A stretch of 64,000 nucleotides of DNA from Streptosporangiales bacterium. Its GTDB lineage: Bacteria > Actinomycetota > Actinomycetes > Streptosporangiales > WHST01. Where the stretch lies: contig WHTA01000019.1 of NCBI GenBank assembly GCA_009379825.1, positions 1 to 64,000 on the forward strand, read 5' to 3'. Shown one piece after another: positions 44,150 to 52,987 of this stretch; positions within the stretch are counted from its first letter, which is position 1; every line of letters starts with the position of its first letter. The translations under genes and the position numbers were made by a program. The notes under the pieces are model-generated. The model saw only the letters and a program-made list of their open reading frames with translations, had not been told where the DNA came from and did not search any database.

Positions 44150-45334
44150 GTGCGAAGGTCGACGACAACCAACCTGTGGCTGATGCTGGTCGTCAGCATG
44201 GCGGCGCAGATCACCGCCACCGTGTTCCTCAACGTGGTGCCGTTCTTCATCCCCCACCTCCACCTCACGCTCGACATGAGCCTCGCGCAGGCGGGGTTGC
44301 TCGCGTCCGCGCCAATAGTCGGTAATCTGCTCACCCTCTTCGCGTGGGGTGTGATCGTCGACCGCATCGGTGAGCGGCTGTCCATCACCATCGGCCTCGG
44401 CATCCTCGCCGTGGCGTCCGCGACTGCCGGCTTCGCCTCGTCGTTCGTGGCGATGGGCGTCTTCCTGCTCCTCGGCGGCATGGGCGGCGGCAGCATCAAC
44501 TCCGCGAGCGGCCGGCTGATCGTCGGCTGGTTCCCGCCGCACCGCCGCGGTACGGCCATGGGGATCCGCCAGGCCTCGCAGCCGGTCGGCGTCGGCATCA
44601 CGGCCGCGATCGTCCCCAGCCTGGTCGACAGCTACGGCGTACGCCCCACCCTGCTGCTGATCGGCGGGATGTGCTTCGCCGCTACCGTCCTCACCGCGCT
44701 GCTCGTGGTGGACCCGCCCCGGCCGAGCCGCGCAGAGTCGGAGGAGCTCGGCTACCTGGCCAACCCGTACCGCCGCGACAGCCGGCTCTTGCGCATCCAC
44801 AGCGCATCCATCCTGCTCGTAGTGCCGCAGTTCACGATCTGGACGTTCACGCTCGTGTGGCTCGTGGACGCCAAGGAGTGGTCGATCGGCGCGGCCAGTG
44901 CCCTCGTCGCCGTGGTCCAGCTGCTCGGAGCGTTCGGCCGGGTCGGGGCCGGCGTCTGGTCCGACCGGGTACGCAGCCGCCTCGGGCCGATGCGGATCAT
45001 CGCCGCAGTGACGTGCGTGTCGATGCTCGCGCTCGCGCTGCTCGAGGACTCGGTGCTGGCCATCGCGCTTGCCGTCGTCGCGTCGGTGGTCACGGTCTCG
45101 CCGAACGCGCTCGCCTTCACCTCGGTCGCCGAGATCGCCGGCCCGTCGTGGTCCGGTCGCGCGATGGGCACCCACAACACCGGCCAGCTGCTCGTGGCGT
45201 CGGCCGTCGCGCCGCTCGTCGGCGCCGCCGTCACCGAGTACGGCTACGCGCTCGCCTTCGCCGCCGTCGCCATCTTCCCGCTGCTCGCCGTACCGCTCGT
45301 CCCGGTACGGCGGAAACCCACCGGCGGCGGTTGA
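44150..45334 (+). CDS. MFS transporter
   Basis: A 394-aa 12-helix major facilitator protein. The loop 2-3 motif is GVIVDRIGERLSITIGLG. The helix 4-5 region is GGMGGGSINSASGRLIVGWFPPHRRGTAMGIRQASQPVGVGI, in the style of OFA/NNP-like transporters. The loop 8-9 motif is GRVGAGVWSDRVRSRLG. The substrate is unknown. GTG 44150 is the only plausible start. It is preceded by a leader ORF and followed within 45 nt by a methyltransferase gene. Confidence 0.85.
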   Translation: MRRSTTTNLWLMLVVSMAAQITATVFLNVVPFFIPHLHLTLDMSLAQAGLLASAPIVGNLLTLFAWGVIVDRIGERLSITIGLGILAVASATAGFASSFVAMGVFLLLGGMGGGSINSASGRLIVGWFPPHRRGTAMGIRQASQPVGVGITAAIVPSLVDSYGVRPTLLLIGGMCFAATVLTALLVVDPPRPSRAESEELGYLANPYRRDSRLLRIHSASILLVVPQFTIWTFTLVWLVDAKEWSIGAASALVAVVQLLGAFGRVGAGVWSDRVRSRLGPMRIIAAVTCVSMLALALLEDSVLAIALAVVASVVTVSPNALAFTSVAEIAGPSWSGRAMGTHNTGQLLVASAVAPLVGAAVTEYGYALAFAAVAIFPLLAVPLVPVRRKPTGGG

Positions 45335-45378
45335 CCCGCGACGCGATCCGGGATTTGGTGGCCACCAGGGAGCGCCCG

Positions 45379-46383
45379 ATGGGTCTGGTGGAGAAGATCG
45401 CCCCGCGCGGTAGCCGGCGGCGGAGCTGGGCTGCCCGGCTGAAGCACCGGCTGTGCCCCGGCCGGCCGCCGACATCGGTGGGTGCGGAACGCAGGACGCT
45501 CAGGGCCAGCTGGGCCGGCGGCGATCCCGCGGCACTGGACACGTACCTGGTCAGCGGCTTCCAGAACCCCCAGATCAATGCGCAGAGCATCCTCACCCGG
45601 CACCACCTGATCGGCGAGCTCTTCGGCGACGAGCACGCGCAGCTGATGCGCGAGGAGCTCGAGCACTGTGTCCGGGCGACCAAGGCGCTGCGCCGGCGGG
45701 CCCGTGAGCTCGGGGTGCGGATGGGGACGTCGAGCGACGCCGCGAGGCGCGCGCGGGTGCTCGAGGTCACCGCCGTGATCGCCGACTGGCAGGACCACTA
45801 CGAGAAGCGGTGGGCGGAGGCGCTGCGGCACCGGTCGGCCGGACCCCTGCGGGTGCTCGAGTTCGCCTGCGGCTCGGCGAACGACTACCGCTACTTCGAC
45901 AGCTACGGCCTCGCCAGGTTCCTCGACTACACCGGCGTCGACCTCAGCGAGGCGAACGTCGCCAACGCGCGCCGCCGGTTCCCCGACGTAGACTTCGAGG
46001 TGCAGGACGTCCTCGCCCTGCCGTACGAGAACGGCAGCTATGACTACGTACTGGCCTTCGACCTGTTCGAGCACCTGTCGCCGGCGGCGATCGAGCAGGC
46101 GGTGCGGGAGGCGCGCCGGCTCGCGCGGGTGGGACTCGTGGTCAGCTTCTTCCACATGGCCGACCAGCCCGAACACGTCGTGCAGCCGGTGCGCCGGTAC
46201 TTCTGGAACCTGCTCAGCGCGCCGCGGATGCGCGACCTGCTCGCCGTCGGCTTCGACTCGGTCGAGGTGATCAAGATCAGGGACCTGTTCCGCACCGGGT
46301 TCGGCTACGGGTACTCGTACAACAGGAACGCCTGGACCATGATCGCGCTCTCCGATCGACGACACACCACGGCCCGAGTTTGA
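45379..46383 (+). CDS. Class I SAM-dependent methyltransferase
   Basis: A 334-aa protein with a helical, Arg-rich N-terminal extension (about 150 residues), then a Rossmann methyltransferase domain: motif I VLEFACGSANDY, acidic residue in YTGVDLSEANV, motif II VQDVLALPYENGSYDYVLAFDLFEHL. ATG 45379 has GGGAG 6 nt upstream. It resembles sugar/glycan or small-molecule O-methyltransferases; the substrate is unknown. A second methyltransferase gene follows. Confidence 0.82.
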   Translation: MGLVEKIAPRGSRRRSWAARLKHRLCPGRPPTSVGAERRTLRASWAGGDPAALDTYLVSGFQNPQINAQSILTRHHLIGELFGDEHAQLMREELEHCVRATKALRRRARELGVRMGTSSDAARRARVLEVTAVIADWQDHYEKRWAEALRHRSAGPLRVLEFACGSANDYRYFDSYGLARFLDYTGVDLSEANVANARRRFPDVDFEVQDVLALPYENGSYDYVLAFDLFEHLSPAAIEQAVREARRLARVGLVVSFFHMADQPEHVVQPVRRYFWNLLSAPRMRDLLAVGFDSVEVIKIRDLFRTGFGYGYSYNRNAWTMIALSDRRHTTARV

Positions 46384-46437
46384 CTGAGTAAACCGGGCCA
46401 ACTTAGCCTAAACCCTTCCGGAGAGGCAGGTCGAGCC

Positions 46438-46560
46438 ATGCGCCGTCGCATCTCGACAACAGCGCACCTGGCCTGCTCAGAACCACTCTTCGCGACATCC
46501 GCACAGTACGACCGACCCACCTGTAAGGCCGACATTCCTATTTCCTTTCAAGGGGTGTGA
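46438..46560 (+). CDS. Possible 40-aa small protein or leader
   Basis: ATG 46438 behind GAGAGG opens a 41-codon frame (MRRRISTTAHLACSE at the start) ending in TGA at 46558-46560, 6 nt before the TTG of the next methyltransferase. The end of this ORF carries that gene's AAGGGGTG ribosome site. Base composition is less GC-rich than the neighbours, which weakens the case. It could be a translated leader. Confidence 0.3.
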   Translation: MRRRISTTAHLACSEPLFATSAQYDRPTCKADIPISFQGV

Positions 46561-46566
46561 CCACCG

Positions 46567-47343
46567 TTGACAACCATCGAACAGCGGATCGAGGAGCTCA
46601 GGCCGGAGCGCGACTACGGGCGAGAGTTCACCGCTGAGGAGATCGCCAAGGGCAAGCACCGCCGCTACGTCGGCGGGTACTGGGACTCGGTGGGGAAGCT
46701 CCAGCTCGACTTCCTCCGCGACCAGGGCCTGCGGCCCGACCATCGGTTCCTCGACGTCGGCTGCGGCAGCTTCCGCGCCGGCCGCCACCTCGTCGAGTAT
46801 CTCCAACCGGGCAACTACTACGGCATCGACATCAACCCGAACATCGTCCAGGCGGGCTACGACCACGAGCTCGACGACGACCAACGCGCACGCCTGCCGG
46901 TCGAGAACCTCCGCATCACCAACCGGTTCGACGCCGACTTCGGTGTCGGCTTCTACATGGCCATCGCGCAGTCCGTCTTCACCCACATCCCGTTGAACAA
47001 CATTCGGCTCTGCCTCTACCGGATCGCCAAGGTCATGCGTCCAGGCGGGGTGTTCTACACCACGTTCTACGAGCAACGGCCCGACGTGCCCCTGGACAAG
47101 GTCAAGGGGCACATGCAGACCGACGCCAACACCTTCTGGTACTACCGCGCCGACCTCCGTTGGGCGGCCTCGTTCAGTCCCTGGAAGCTCACCTACATCG
47201 GCAAATGGGGGCACCCACGCGGCCAGCGGATGCTCAAGTTCACCCGCGTCCAGAACCCCCCGATCAACCGCACCGCCACCGGCGTCGCGTACCGCACCGC
47301 GCGACGCGCGGTCGGAAAGTACCGCGCGATCAGGTCGCGCTGA
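46567..47343 (+). CDS. SAM-dependent methyltransferase
   Basis: A 258-aa class I methyltransferase. Motif I FLDVGCGSFRAGRHLVEYL (residues about 60-78), motif II YYGIDINPNIVQAGYD, then AIAQSVFTHIPLNNIRLCLYRIAKVMRPGGVFYTTFYE. The C-terminus is basic (TARRAVGKYRAIRSR). The TTG start at 46567 is supported by AAGGGGTG upstream. A strong terminator follows, ending the MFS-methyltransferase-methyltransferase group. The substrate is unknown. Confidence 0.82.
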   Translation: MTTIEQRIEELRPERDYGREFTAEEIAKGKHRRYVGGYWDSVGKLQLDFLRDQGLRPDHRFLDVGCGSFRAGRHLVEYLQPGNYYGIDINPNIVQAGYDHELDDDQRARLPVENLRITNRFDADFGVGFYMAIAQSVFTHIPLNNIRLCLYRIAKVMRPGGVFYTTFYEQRPDVPLDKVKGHMQTDANTFWYYRADLRWAASFSPWKLTYIGKWGHPRGQRMLKFTRVQNPPINRTATGVAYRTARRAVGKYRAIRSR

Positions 47344-47355
47344 CGAACGATCACC

Positions 47356-47388
47356 GGCCGGGCTCCTGGGTCACCCGGGAGCCCGGCC
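47356..47388 (+). terminator. Strong intrinsic-type hairpin after methyltransferase genes
   Basis: A 16-bp stem (47356-47371 with 47373-47388) with a single G-T mismatch and a minimal loop, 13 bp past the methyltransferase stop. There is no U-tract. The rest of 47344-47509 shows no gene. Confidence 0.75.
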
Positions 47389-47509
47389 GCAGTCAGGTCG
47401 AGTCGGCGTACGGGTGTTCGACCGTGCCGAAGCAGTGCTAGAAAGGTAGTTCCGAAGCGTTTCCTACTCGATCGCCGAACACTGGTCCACGGTCGGAGGT
47501 GATCCACAG

Positions 47510-47974
47510 GTGACGGACGAGCACAAGCTGTACCTCGCCCGGCAACACCGTGCGGGCCACACGGTGGTAACCGCGATCGGCGCCATCACGCTGCAGACCG
47601 TCATGCGCGTCCGAAGCATGCTGTTGGAGGCGCTAGCGCGGCACGGCCCGCGCCTGATCCTCGACATCAGCGGCGTCGACCACCTCGACCCCGTCGGCGC
47701 GGACGCGTTACGCCGCACCGGCGAACGCGCCAAACTCCTCGGCGGCCAGCTCCAGCTGGTCGGTCCAAGCCCCGAGCTGACCAGCCAGCTCCGCACCCAC
47801 GGCCTGACGTGGCAGCTGGCCATCCACAACACACTCACCGGCGCACTGGCCACGGCCAGAGAACGCGACGGCGAGGCCACCGCCCCGGACTGGCTCGACC
47901 AACTACAACCCACCATCGACGACCCGACCCACGACCACCCCCACAGAGACGTCCGGTTCAGCCGCGGAGTCTGA
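47510..47974 (+). CDS. STAS-domain protein (anti-sigma factor antagonist-like)
   Basis: 154 aa; a STAS domain over residues 1-105 and a disordered acidic/His-rich tail. Fold motifs: TVVTAIGAITLQTVMRVRSML and LILDISGVDHLDPVGADALRRTG. Canonical antagonists have D-S-S/T-G with a phosphorylatable Ser; here the segment is D-P-V-G, so partner switching by Ser phosphorylation is unlikely. GTG 47510 follows CGGAGGTGATCC. The 3' end overlaps the convergent pirin gene by 17 nt. Confidence 0.8.
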   Translation: MTDEHKLYLARQHRAGHTVVTAIGAITLQTVMRVRSMLLEALARHGPRLILDISGVDHLDPVGADALRRTGERAKLLGGQLQLVGPSPELTSQLRTHGLTWQLAIHNTLTGALATARERDGEATAPDWLDQLQPTIDDPTHDHPHRDVRFSRGV

Positions 47975-48977
47975 GTCGGGTGTTGGGGAGGTCGGGGGCG
48001 GGCAGAGTCTCCTGCCAGGCTTTGGGGAAGCGGCCGTACCGGCCTGGGGCGCTGCGTGCACTGTGGGTGCGTTCTTGCTCCCACTCTTCGCGGAAGGTGA
48101 CGATCTCCTCGTGGCTGCGGCCGATGAAGTTCCACCACATCACCAGCTGCTCGCCCAGCGGCTCGCCGCCGAGCAGCAGCACGCGCGCCGCTGCGCCGGC
48201 GGACGCCTCGATGGTGAGCTGTCGGGCGCCGGCGTAGACCAGCTGTCCCTGGCTAGCCGACACACCCGCGGTGGTCACCACACCGGAGTCGACGAGCACC
48301 CCGTGCTCGAACGCCGGGTCGACGTCCAGCCGCAGCGTGCGGCCGGCGGCGACGGTGACGTCGGCGCCCAGCAACGGCGAGTAGGTGCGGACCGGTGAGG
48401 TGTGCCCGAGCAGACTGCCGAGGAACACCAGCACGCGAGCGCCTTCGGGCTCGAGCACCGGCGGTAGGTAGCTCTCGAAACCCGCGTCCACGAACCGGTC
48501 GCGCTCCGGCAGGGCCACCCACAGCTGCGCGCCGTGCAGCACTGAGGTGTCCGGGGTCGAGTACTCCGAGTGCGCGATGCCGGAACCCGCGGTCATCAGG
48601 TTCAGCTCACCAGGGCGGACGTACGCGTGCGCGCCGGTCGTGTCGCTATGCTCGACCTCGCCGCTGAACAACCAGGAGACGGTCTGCAGCCCGGTGTGCG
48701 GGTGCCCGGCCACCCGCATGCCGCCGGTGGCTGCGACGTCGTCCGGCCCGTAGTGGTCGACGAAGCACCACGCCCCGATCAGCGACTGCGCCCGCTGCGG
48801 CAGCGTGCGGCGTACGGTCATCGCCCGCGGGTCGCCGAGCGGCAGCGTGCGGCGTACGGTCATCGCCCGCGGGCCGCCGAGCGGCACCTCGCGCGCATCG
48901 AGCACGCGCCCGCGCTCCAGCTCGGCCTCGGCACCGGTGCAGGCCAGCTCGGCAGGTGCGGTCTCCAGGTTGCTCAT
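47958..48977 (-). CDS. Pirin-family bicupin protein
   Basis: A 339-aa pirin. Metal ligands of the N-terminal cupin are visible: HPHTG and GIAHSEYS (His, His, His, Glu). The central LPERDRFVDAGFESYLPPV and C-terminal cupin precede the C-terminal GGEPLGEQLVMWWNFIGRSHEEIVTFREEW. Pirins act as quercetinase-like enzymes or redox-sensing cofactors. Near the N-terminus a 14-residue block (LGGPRAMTVRRTLP) is present twice through a 42-bp DNA duplication, just before the RxLPQR segment that is normally single. ATG 48977 has GAGGGGG upstream. Confidence 0.88.
   Translation of the reverse strand: MSNLETAPAELACTGAEAELERGRVLDAREVPLGGPRAMTVRRTLPLGDPRAMTVRRTLPQRAQSLIGAWCFVDHYGPDDVAATGGMRVAGHPHTGLQTVSWLFSGEVEHSDTTGAHAYVRPGELNLMTAGSGIAHSEYSTPDTSVLHGAQLWVALPERDRFVDAGFESYLPPVLEPEGARVLVFLGSLLGHTSPVRTYSPLLGADVTVAAGRTLRLDVDPAFEHGVLVDSGVVTTAGVSASQGQLVYAGARQLTIEASAGAAARVLLLGGEPLGEQLVMWWNFIGRSHEEIVTFREEWEQERTHSARSAPGRYGRFPKAWQETLPAPDLPNTRLRLRG
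48799..48882. repeat. 42-bp tandem duplication in the pirin gene
   Basis: 48799-48840 and 48841-48882 are identical except for one T/C difference near the end. The unit is in frame and adds 14 residues to the N-terminal part of the pirin. Like the 123-bp duplication at 34277, it is very young or artefactual. Confidence 0.9.
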
Positions 48978-49135
48978 CACGCCCCCTCGACAACTCGCCG
49001 CCGTTCCCGGCCAGCGTAGCCGGCGGCGCATGCCGTCACCGGGAGTGACGCGATCCGCAACACGGCAGCCGGCGGCCGCGAAACGGCTGGCTTCCGGCCT
49101 CGAGCGGCCCGATCATGGCCCGGGAGGCGCACGCC

Positions 49136-49819
49136 ATGACTTCTTCCAACCCTCGGCCCAGCGGGCCCGAACTGCTGTGCCGGGCGGTGCTGGCGATCGC
49201 GATCGTCGGCGGGCCGCTCGGCTACCTCGTCGGGGCGGCGCTCCACCCGCCCGTCCAGGAGATCGGCGAGGGTGGCCTGACCGTCGCCGCCAACGCTGGC
49301 GCGCATCCGGTCACGAACGGCGTCCACCTGGTGGCGTACGTCGTCGCCTCGTTCCTGCTGCCGATCGGCGCCGTCGGGCTCGGTTACCTGGCCTACCGCA
49401 GGACGCCGTGGCTCGCCACGGTCAGCGGGCTGCTCGGTGTCATGGGCTGGCTGCCCTTCGCCGCCCTGATCGCCCTGGACGACCTGGCGAGAACGATGGC
49501 CCAGCTCCCGGACAGCGGGCAGTACGCCGACCTGTACTCGAGGTTCGAGACCAGCGCGGTGATGACGTTCTTCCTCCTCACCTACGTGTTCGGTCACCTG
49601 GTCGCCTACGTACTCTTCGGCATCGCGCTGCTGCGGGCCCGCGCCGTCGCGCGGTGGGCGTGCTGGGCACTGATCGCCAGCAGCCCGGTGACCATGGCGG
49701 GGTTCGTCCTACCCGGGCGCCCCGTCGAGACGGTCGGGATCGCCGGTCTCGTACTGCTCCTGCTCGGCTGCCTCCCCGCAGCGCGAGCCATGCTCGCCCG
49801 GACGCCGGGTAGGGCATAG
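49136..49819 (+). CDS. Integral membrane protein, unknown function
   Basis: 227 aa with about five or six membrane helices (residues near 18-38, 60-85, 92-112, 140-165, 172-190, 195-212). No family is recognised. ATG 49136 is preferred over ATG 49115 because GGGAGG lies 9 nt before it. Its stop overlaps the start of the next small gene, so both are probably co-transcribed. Confidence 0.7.
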   Translation: MTSSNPRPSGPELLCRAVLAIAIVGGPLGYLVGAALHPPVQEIGEGGLTVAANAGAHPVTNGVHLVAYVVASFLLPIGAVGLGYLAYRRTPWLATVSGLLGVMGWLPFAALIALDDLARTMAQLPDSGQYADLYSRFETSAVMTFFLLTYVFGHLVAYVLFGIALLRARAVARWACWALIASSPVTMAGFVLPGRPVETVGIAGLVLLLLGCLPAARAMLARTPGRA

Positions 49820-50172
49820 TGAGTGGCGTGGACGACATCGCCGTGACCAACGTCGGCAGGCACCACCGCTACGAGAGCACCGTCGGATGTGCGCCCGCCG
49901 GCTTCACCGAGTACCTCGACCGCGACGGGCAGCGGATCTTTTACCACACCGAGACCGACGAGGCGTTCGCCGGACGCGGGCTCGCCGGCACCCTGGTGAC
50001 GCGGGCGCTCGCGGACACCCGCGACAACGGCATGCGCATCGTGGCACTCTGCCCGTTCGTGGCCGGCTACGTGCGGAAGCATCACGACTTCGACGACAGC
50101 ATCGACCCGGTCACCGCGGCGATCATCAGCGCCGTGGAGGAGGTGGTGCAAGACGGCGACCCGGCCGGCTGA
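49819..50172 (+). CDS. Small GNAT-fold N-acetyltransferase (YjdJ/Acetyltransf_CG type)
   Basis: A 117-aa mini-GNAT. RYESTVGCAPAGFTEYLDRDGQRIFYHTETDEAFAGRGLAGTLVTRALADTRDNGMRIVALCPFVAGYVRKH includes the acetyl-CoA loop (GRGLAGTL) and the CPFVAGYVRKH signature of this subfamily. GTG 49819 overlaps the upstream stop; GTG 49828 is an alternative. The acceptor substrate is unknown. Confidence 0.85.
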   Translation: MSGVDDIAVTNVGRHHRYESTVGCAPAGFTEYLDRDGQRIFYHTETDEAFAGRGLAGTLVTRALADTRDNGMRIVALCPFVAGYVRKHHDFDDSIDPVTAAIISAVEEVVQDGDPAG

Positions 50173-50174
50173 CC

Positions 50175-50950
50175 TCAGCCGTGCAGGCTCGCACGCGTCT
50201 CGGCGAGCCCGTTGCGCAACGCCTCCCGGTAGATCCACAGGTCGCCGCCGTACGCGATGATGCGGCAGCCACGGTCGAGCAGCATAGTGGCCTCCTGCGT
50301 GCTCCCGGCCAGGAACCCGGCGGCCTTGCCGTTCCGCTTCGCCGCGCCGACCACCTTGTCGAGCGCACCGAGGTAGTCCGGGTGGTCGAACTGCCCGGGG
50401 ATGCCCATGCTGTTGGTGAGGTCGGAGTGGCCGACCCACAGCACGTCGACACCGTCGACGGCCGCGATCTCGTCCACGGCGTCCAGCCCGGCCACGGTCT
50501 CGATCTGCGGCATGAGCACGATGTCGGCGTTGAAGTCGCGCATGTAGTCCACGGCGCCGCCGGTCGCGTAGTCGTCGTGGCCCACGCCGAACGCGGCACC
50601 GCGTACGCCCACCGGCGGGTACTTCGCCCACCCGACGATCTCGCTGGCGCTCTCCGCGCTCTCCACCATGGGGATCATCAGCCCGGTCGCGCCCGCGGCC
50701 AGTGCGCGTGAGACGTACGAACGCTGCGCCAGCGGGACCCGGACGAACGCCTCGGCCGCGGTGGGACGCGTGGTGGCCACCACGCCGGCGACGGTCTCCC
50801 AGCCCCAGCCGGTGTGCTCGTGTCGTAGATGACGAACTCCGCGCCGGCGCTCGCGGCGAGCCGCCCGATGCCCAGCGTCGCGAACTCCAACACGAACGTG
50901 CCGAGTACGACGTCACCTCGGCCCAACGCCTGCTTCACGGTGCCGCGCAT
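50175..50950 (-). pseudogene. HpcH/HpaI-family aldolase, frameshifted
   Basis: A 2-keto-3-deoxy-acid / 4-hydroxy-2-oxoheptanedioate aldolase of about 258 residues. ATG 50950 follows GGGAGG. The first frame gives TVKQALGRGDVVLGTFVLEFATLGIGRLAASAGAEFVIYDT; near 50820 the frame breaks. The other frame continues VATTRPTAAEAFVRVP, GLMIPMVESAESA, MPQIETVAGLDAVDEIAAVDGVDVLWVGHSDLTNSMG to the end. ACACGAGCACACC with one G restored (ACGGAGCACACC) gives the expected YDTEHTGWGWE. Metal-site Glu and Asp are retained. Confidence 0.82.
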
Positions 50951-51052
50951 CGTACCTCCCTGTCGTCGACGAGAACGCGCCGGCGGCAGCGGCCGCAACG
51001 TACACCGCGCCGGGCAACCTGCCGTCAATCTACGAGCCGGCCGGAAACGCGG

Positions 51053-52285
51053 TCAACCGGTTGACCGCGCCACCAGCGGGTTGCCTTCTGGCGGGCCGCC
51101 CGCACCCGAACCGTCGCGGGGAGCCAGCCACATCACGAACGTGCTGCCCTCGCCCACCGCGGAGAACAGCCGTACGTGGCCGCCGTGTGCCTCCACGATC
51201 TGCCGCACGATGGCCAGCCCGAGCCCCGTACGCCGGCTGCCTGAGTCGCCGTCGGCGGAGCGCCAGAAGCGGTCGAAGACCTGCAGCTGGTCGGCGTCCG
51301 GGATCCCAGGCCCGGCGTCGCTCACGGCCGCCCACAACCAGGTTCCGTTACGGCCGGCCGCGACGGTGAGCGTGGTGTGCGTGGGCGTCAGCCGCACGGC
51401 GTTGGAGAGCAGGTTGCCGACCGCCCTGCGCAGCGCGTCGTGGTCACCGATGGTCAGCAGGCCGCCCTGGATGGCTCTGGCGATGGTCAGGCCGCGCTCG
51501 GCCGCGAGCGGTTCGTACTCGTCGGCCGCCTCGTGCACGACCTTGCCCAGGTCGACGTCGGTGTCGTGGAAGGCATTGCCCGACCGGCGCGCGGTGGCGA
51601 GCAGGTCGTCGACGAGCTGCGTCATCCGCGTCGTCGCACGGTCGACGACAAGGGCGGCACGCCGCCGCTCGTCGTCCGTGGCGTCCGGAGCGGTCAGCAC
51701 CGCGTCGACGTTGGCGCGGATGATCGACAGCGGTGTACGCAGCTCGTGCGACGCGTCGTCGACGAACTGCCGCTCGGCACGGAACGCTCGGTCGATGCGG
51801 TCGAGCATGGAGTCGACCGTGTCGCCGAGGTAGCGCAGCTCGTCCCGGGGCCCGCCGAGCTTGATCCGCCTGGACAGGTCGGTCGCCTGGATGTCCTCGG
51901 CCGTACGGGCGATCGCCCGTACGGGGCGCAGCGCACGACCGGAGAGCATCCAGCCGATACCGAGGCTCGCGACGAAGAGGCCGCCGAGCATGCCGAGCGA
52001 GTACGTACGCAGGTTCTGCATGGTCTGGTAGTTCACGGCCTGCTCGACCTGTTGCACCTTCACCACGTCGACCTGACCCACCACCTGCTCGCTGCCGCTG
52101 GAGTCGCGCAGCACCTTCTCGGCACGGTAGGTCTTGGTGATCGGCTGCGCCTCCGTGCTACGCGAGACCGCCAGGTAGATGCCGCCGAGCACGAGCGCGG
52201 CCAGCGCGAACAGCAGCGTCGAGTACATCACCGTCAGCCGGAACCTGATCGAGTAGACGAAGTCCGGCACCCGGAGCCTGGTCAT
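51053..52285 (-). CDS. HAMP-domain sensor histidine kinase (OmpR partner)
   Basis: A 410-aa membrane kinase. TM1 about 15-40, an extracytoplasmic segment to about 95, TM2 about 100-120, then HAMP (RALRPVRAIARTAEDIQATDLSRRI). HisKA has His in DDASHELRTPLSIIRANVD (about residue 179); HATPase_c has N box ALRRAVGNLLSNAVRLT and G boxes SDAGPGIP and TGLGLAIVRQIV. ATG 52285 overlaps the regulator stop by one base (TGATG), so the pair is coupled. Confidence 0.92.
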   Translation of the reverse strand: MTRLRVPDFVYSIRFRLTVMYSTLLFALAALVLGGIYLAVSRSTEAQPITKTYRAEKVLRDSSGSEQVVGQVDVVKVQQVEQAVNYQTMQNLRTYSLGMLGGLFVASLGIGWMLSGRALRPVRAIARTAEDIQATDLSRRIKLGGPRDELRYLGDTVDSMLDRIDRAFRAERQFVDDASHELRTPLSIIRANVDAVLTAPDATDDERRRAALVVDRATTRMTQLVDDLLATARRSGNAFHDTDVDLGKVVHEAADEYEPLAAERGLTIARAIQGGLLTIGDHDALRRAVGNLLSNAVRLTPTHTTLTVAAGRNGTWLWAAVSDAGPGIPDADQLQVFDRFWRSADGDSGSRRTGLGLAIVRQIVEAHGGHVRLFSAVGEGSTFVMWLAPRDGSGAGGPPEGNPLVARSTG

Positions 52286-52964
52286 CAGCCGTCCTCCTTC
52301 AGGCGGTAGCCGCGTCCCACGACCGTCTCGATCGGCGACGCCCCGTCGCGGGTGAGCTTGCGCCGCAGCGTGCCGACCGTTACCCGCACGGGTTGGTGAA
52401 CGGGTCGGCGTTCTCGTCCCACACGTGCTCGAGCAGCTGCTCAGCCGAGACCACGTGCCCCGGCCTGCCCATCAGGTACTGCAGCACGCCGAACTCCTTC
52501 GGCGTCAGGTCGACGTGCCGGCCGTTGCGCCGCACCTCGTGCCTGGCGGTGTCCAACCGGAGTGCGCCGACGGTCCACACCGCGCTGACGTTGTCCAGGT
52601 CGCGTCGCAGCAGGGCCCGCACCCGGGCGAGCAGCTCGGCGAACGCGAACGGCTTGGCGAGATAGTCGTCGGCGCCCTCGTCCAGCCCGCGGACCCGGTC
52701 GGTGAGCCCGTCGCGTGCGGTGAGCATGAGGATGCGGACGTCGGCGGGTGTCATACCGTCGAGCTCGCCGCCGCGGATGGCCCGGCAGATCTGGAAGCCG
52801 TCACCACCTGGCAGGCTGAGATCGAGCAGCAGCAGGTCGTACGCGTTGCCGTAGAGCTTCTCGGACGCGACCCGTGCGTCCAGCGCCGTGTCGACGGCGT
52901 ACCCGGCCCGTACGAGGCCGACCCGTACCGCCTCGACCAGGTCTTCCTCGTCTTCCACCACGAG
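52285..52964 (-). pseudogene. OmpR-family response regulator, frameshifted near both ends
   Basis: Receiver domain with VVEDEEDL, phospho-Asp in DLLLLDLSLPGGDG, Thr in LMLTARDG and Lys in DDYLAKPFAF, then winged HTH VWTVGALRLDTARHEVRRNGRHVDLTPKEFGVLQYLMGRPGHVVSAEQLLEHVWDE. It stops at NADPFTNPCG, but one added G (CCGGTGCGG for CCGTGCGG near 52387) restores VRVTVGTLRRKLTRDGASPIETVVGRGYRLKEDG and a stop touching the kinase start. The N-terminus also lacks a normal start in frame: GTG-CGC just upstream is off by one base. Confidence 0.8.
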
Positions 52965-52987
52965 AATCCGCGCACCTGTGCAGCGCC

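Noticed and set aside
46403-46411. TTAGCCTAA resembling an iron-box core upstream of the second methyltransferase
   Set aside because: Only the 9-bp core matches; both 5-bp flanks of the 19-bp box are wrong, so DmdR/IdeR binding is unlikely.
52751-52975. Alternative GTG start for the response regulator at 52975
   Set aside because: It is off by one base from the receiver-domain frame. It was used only as evidence of a likely lost base near the N-terminus.
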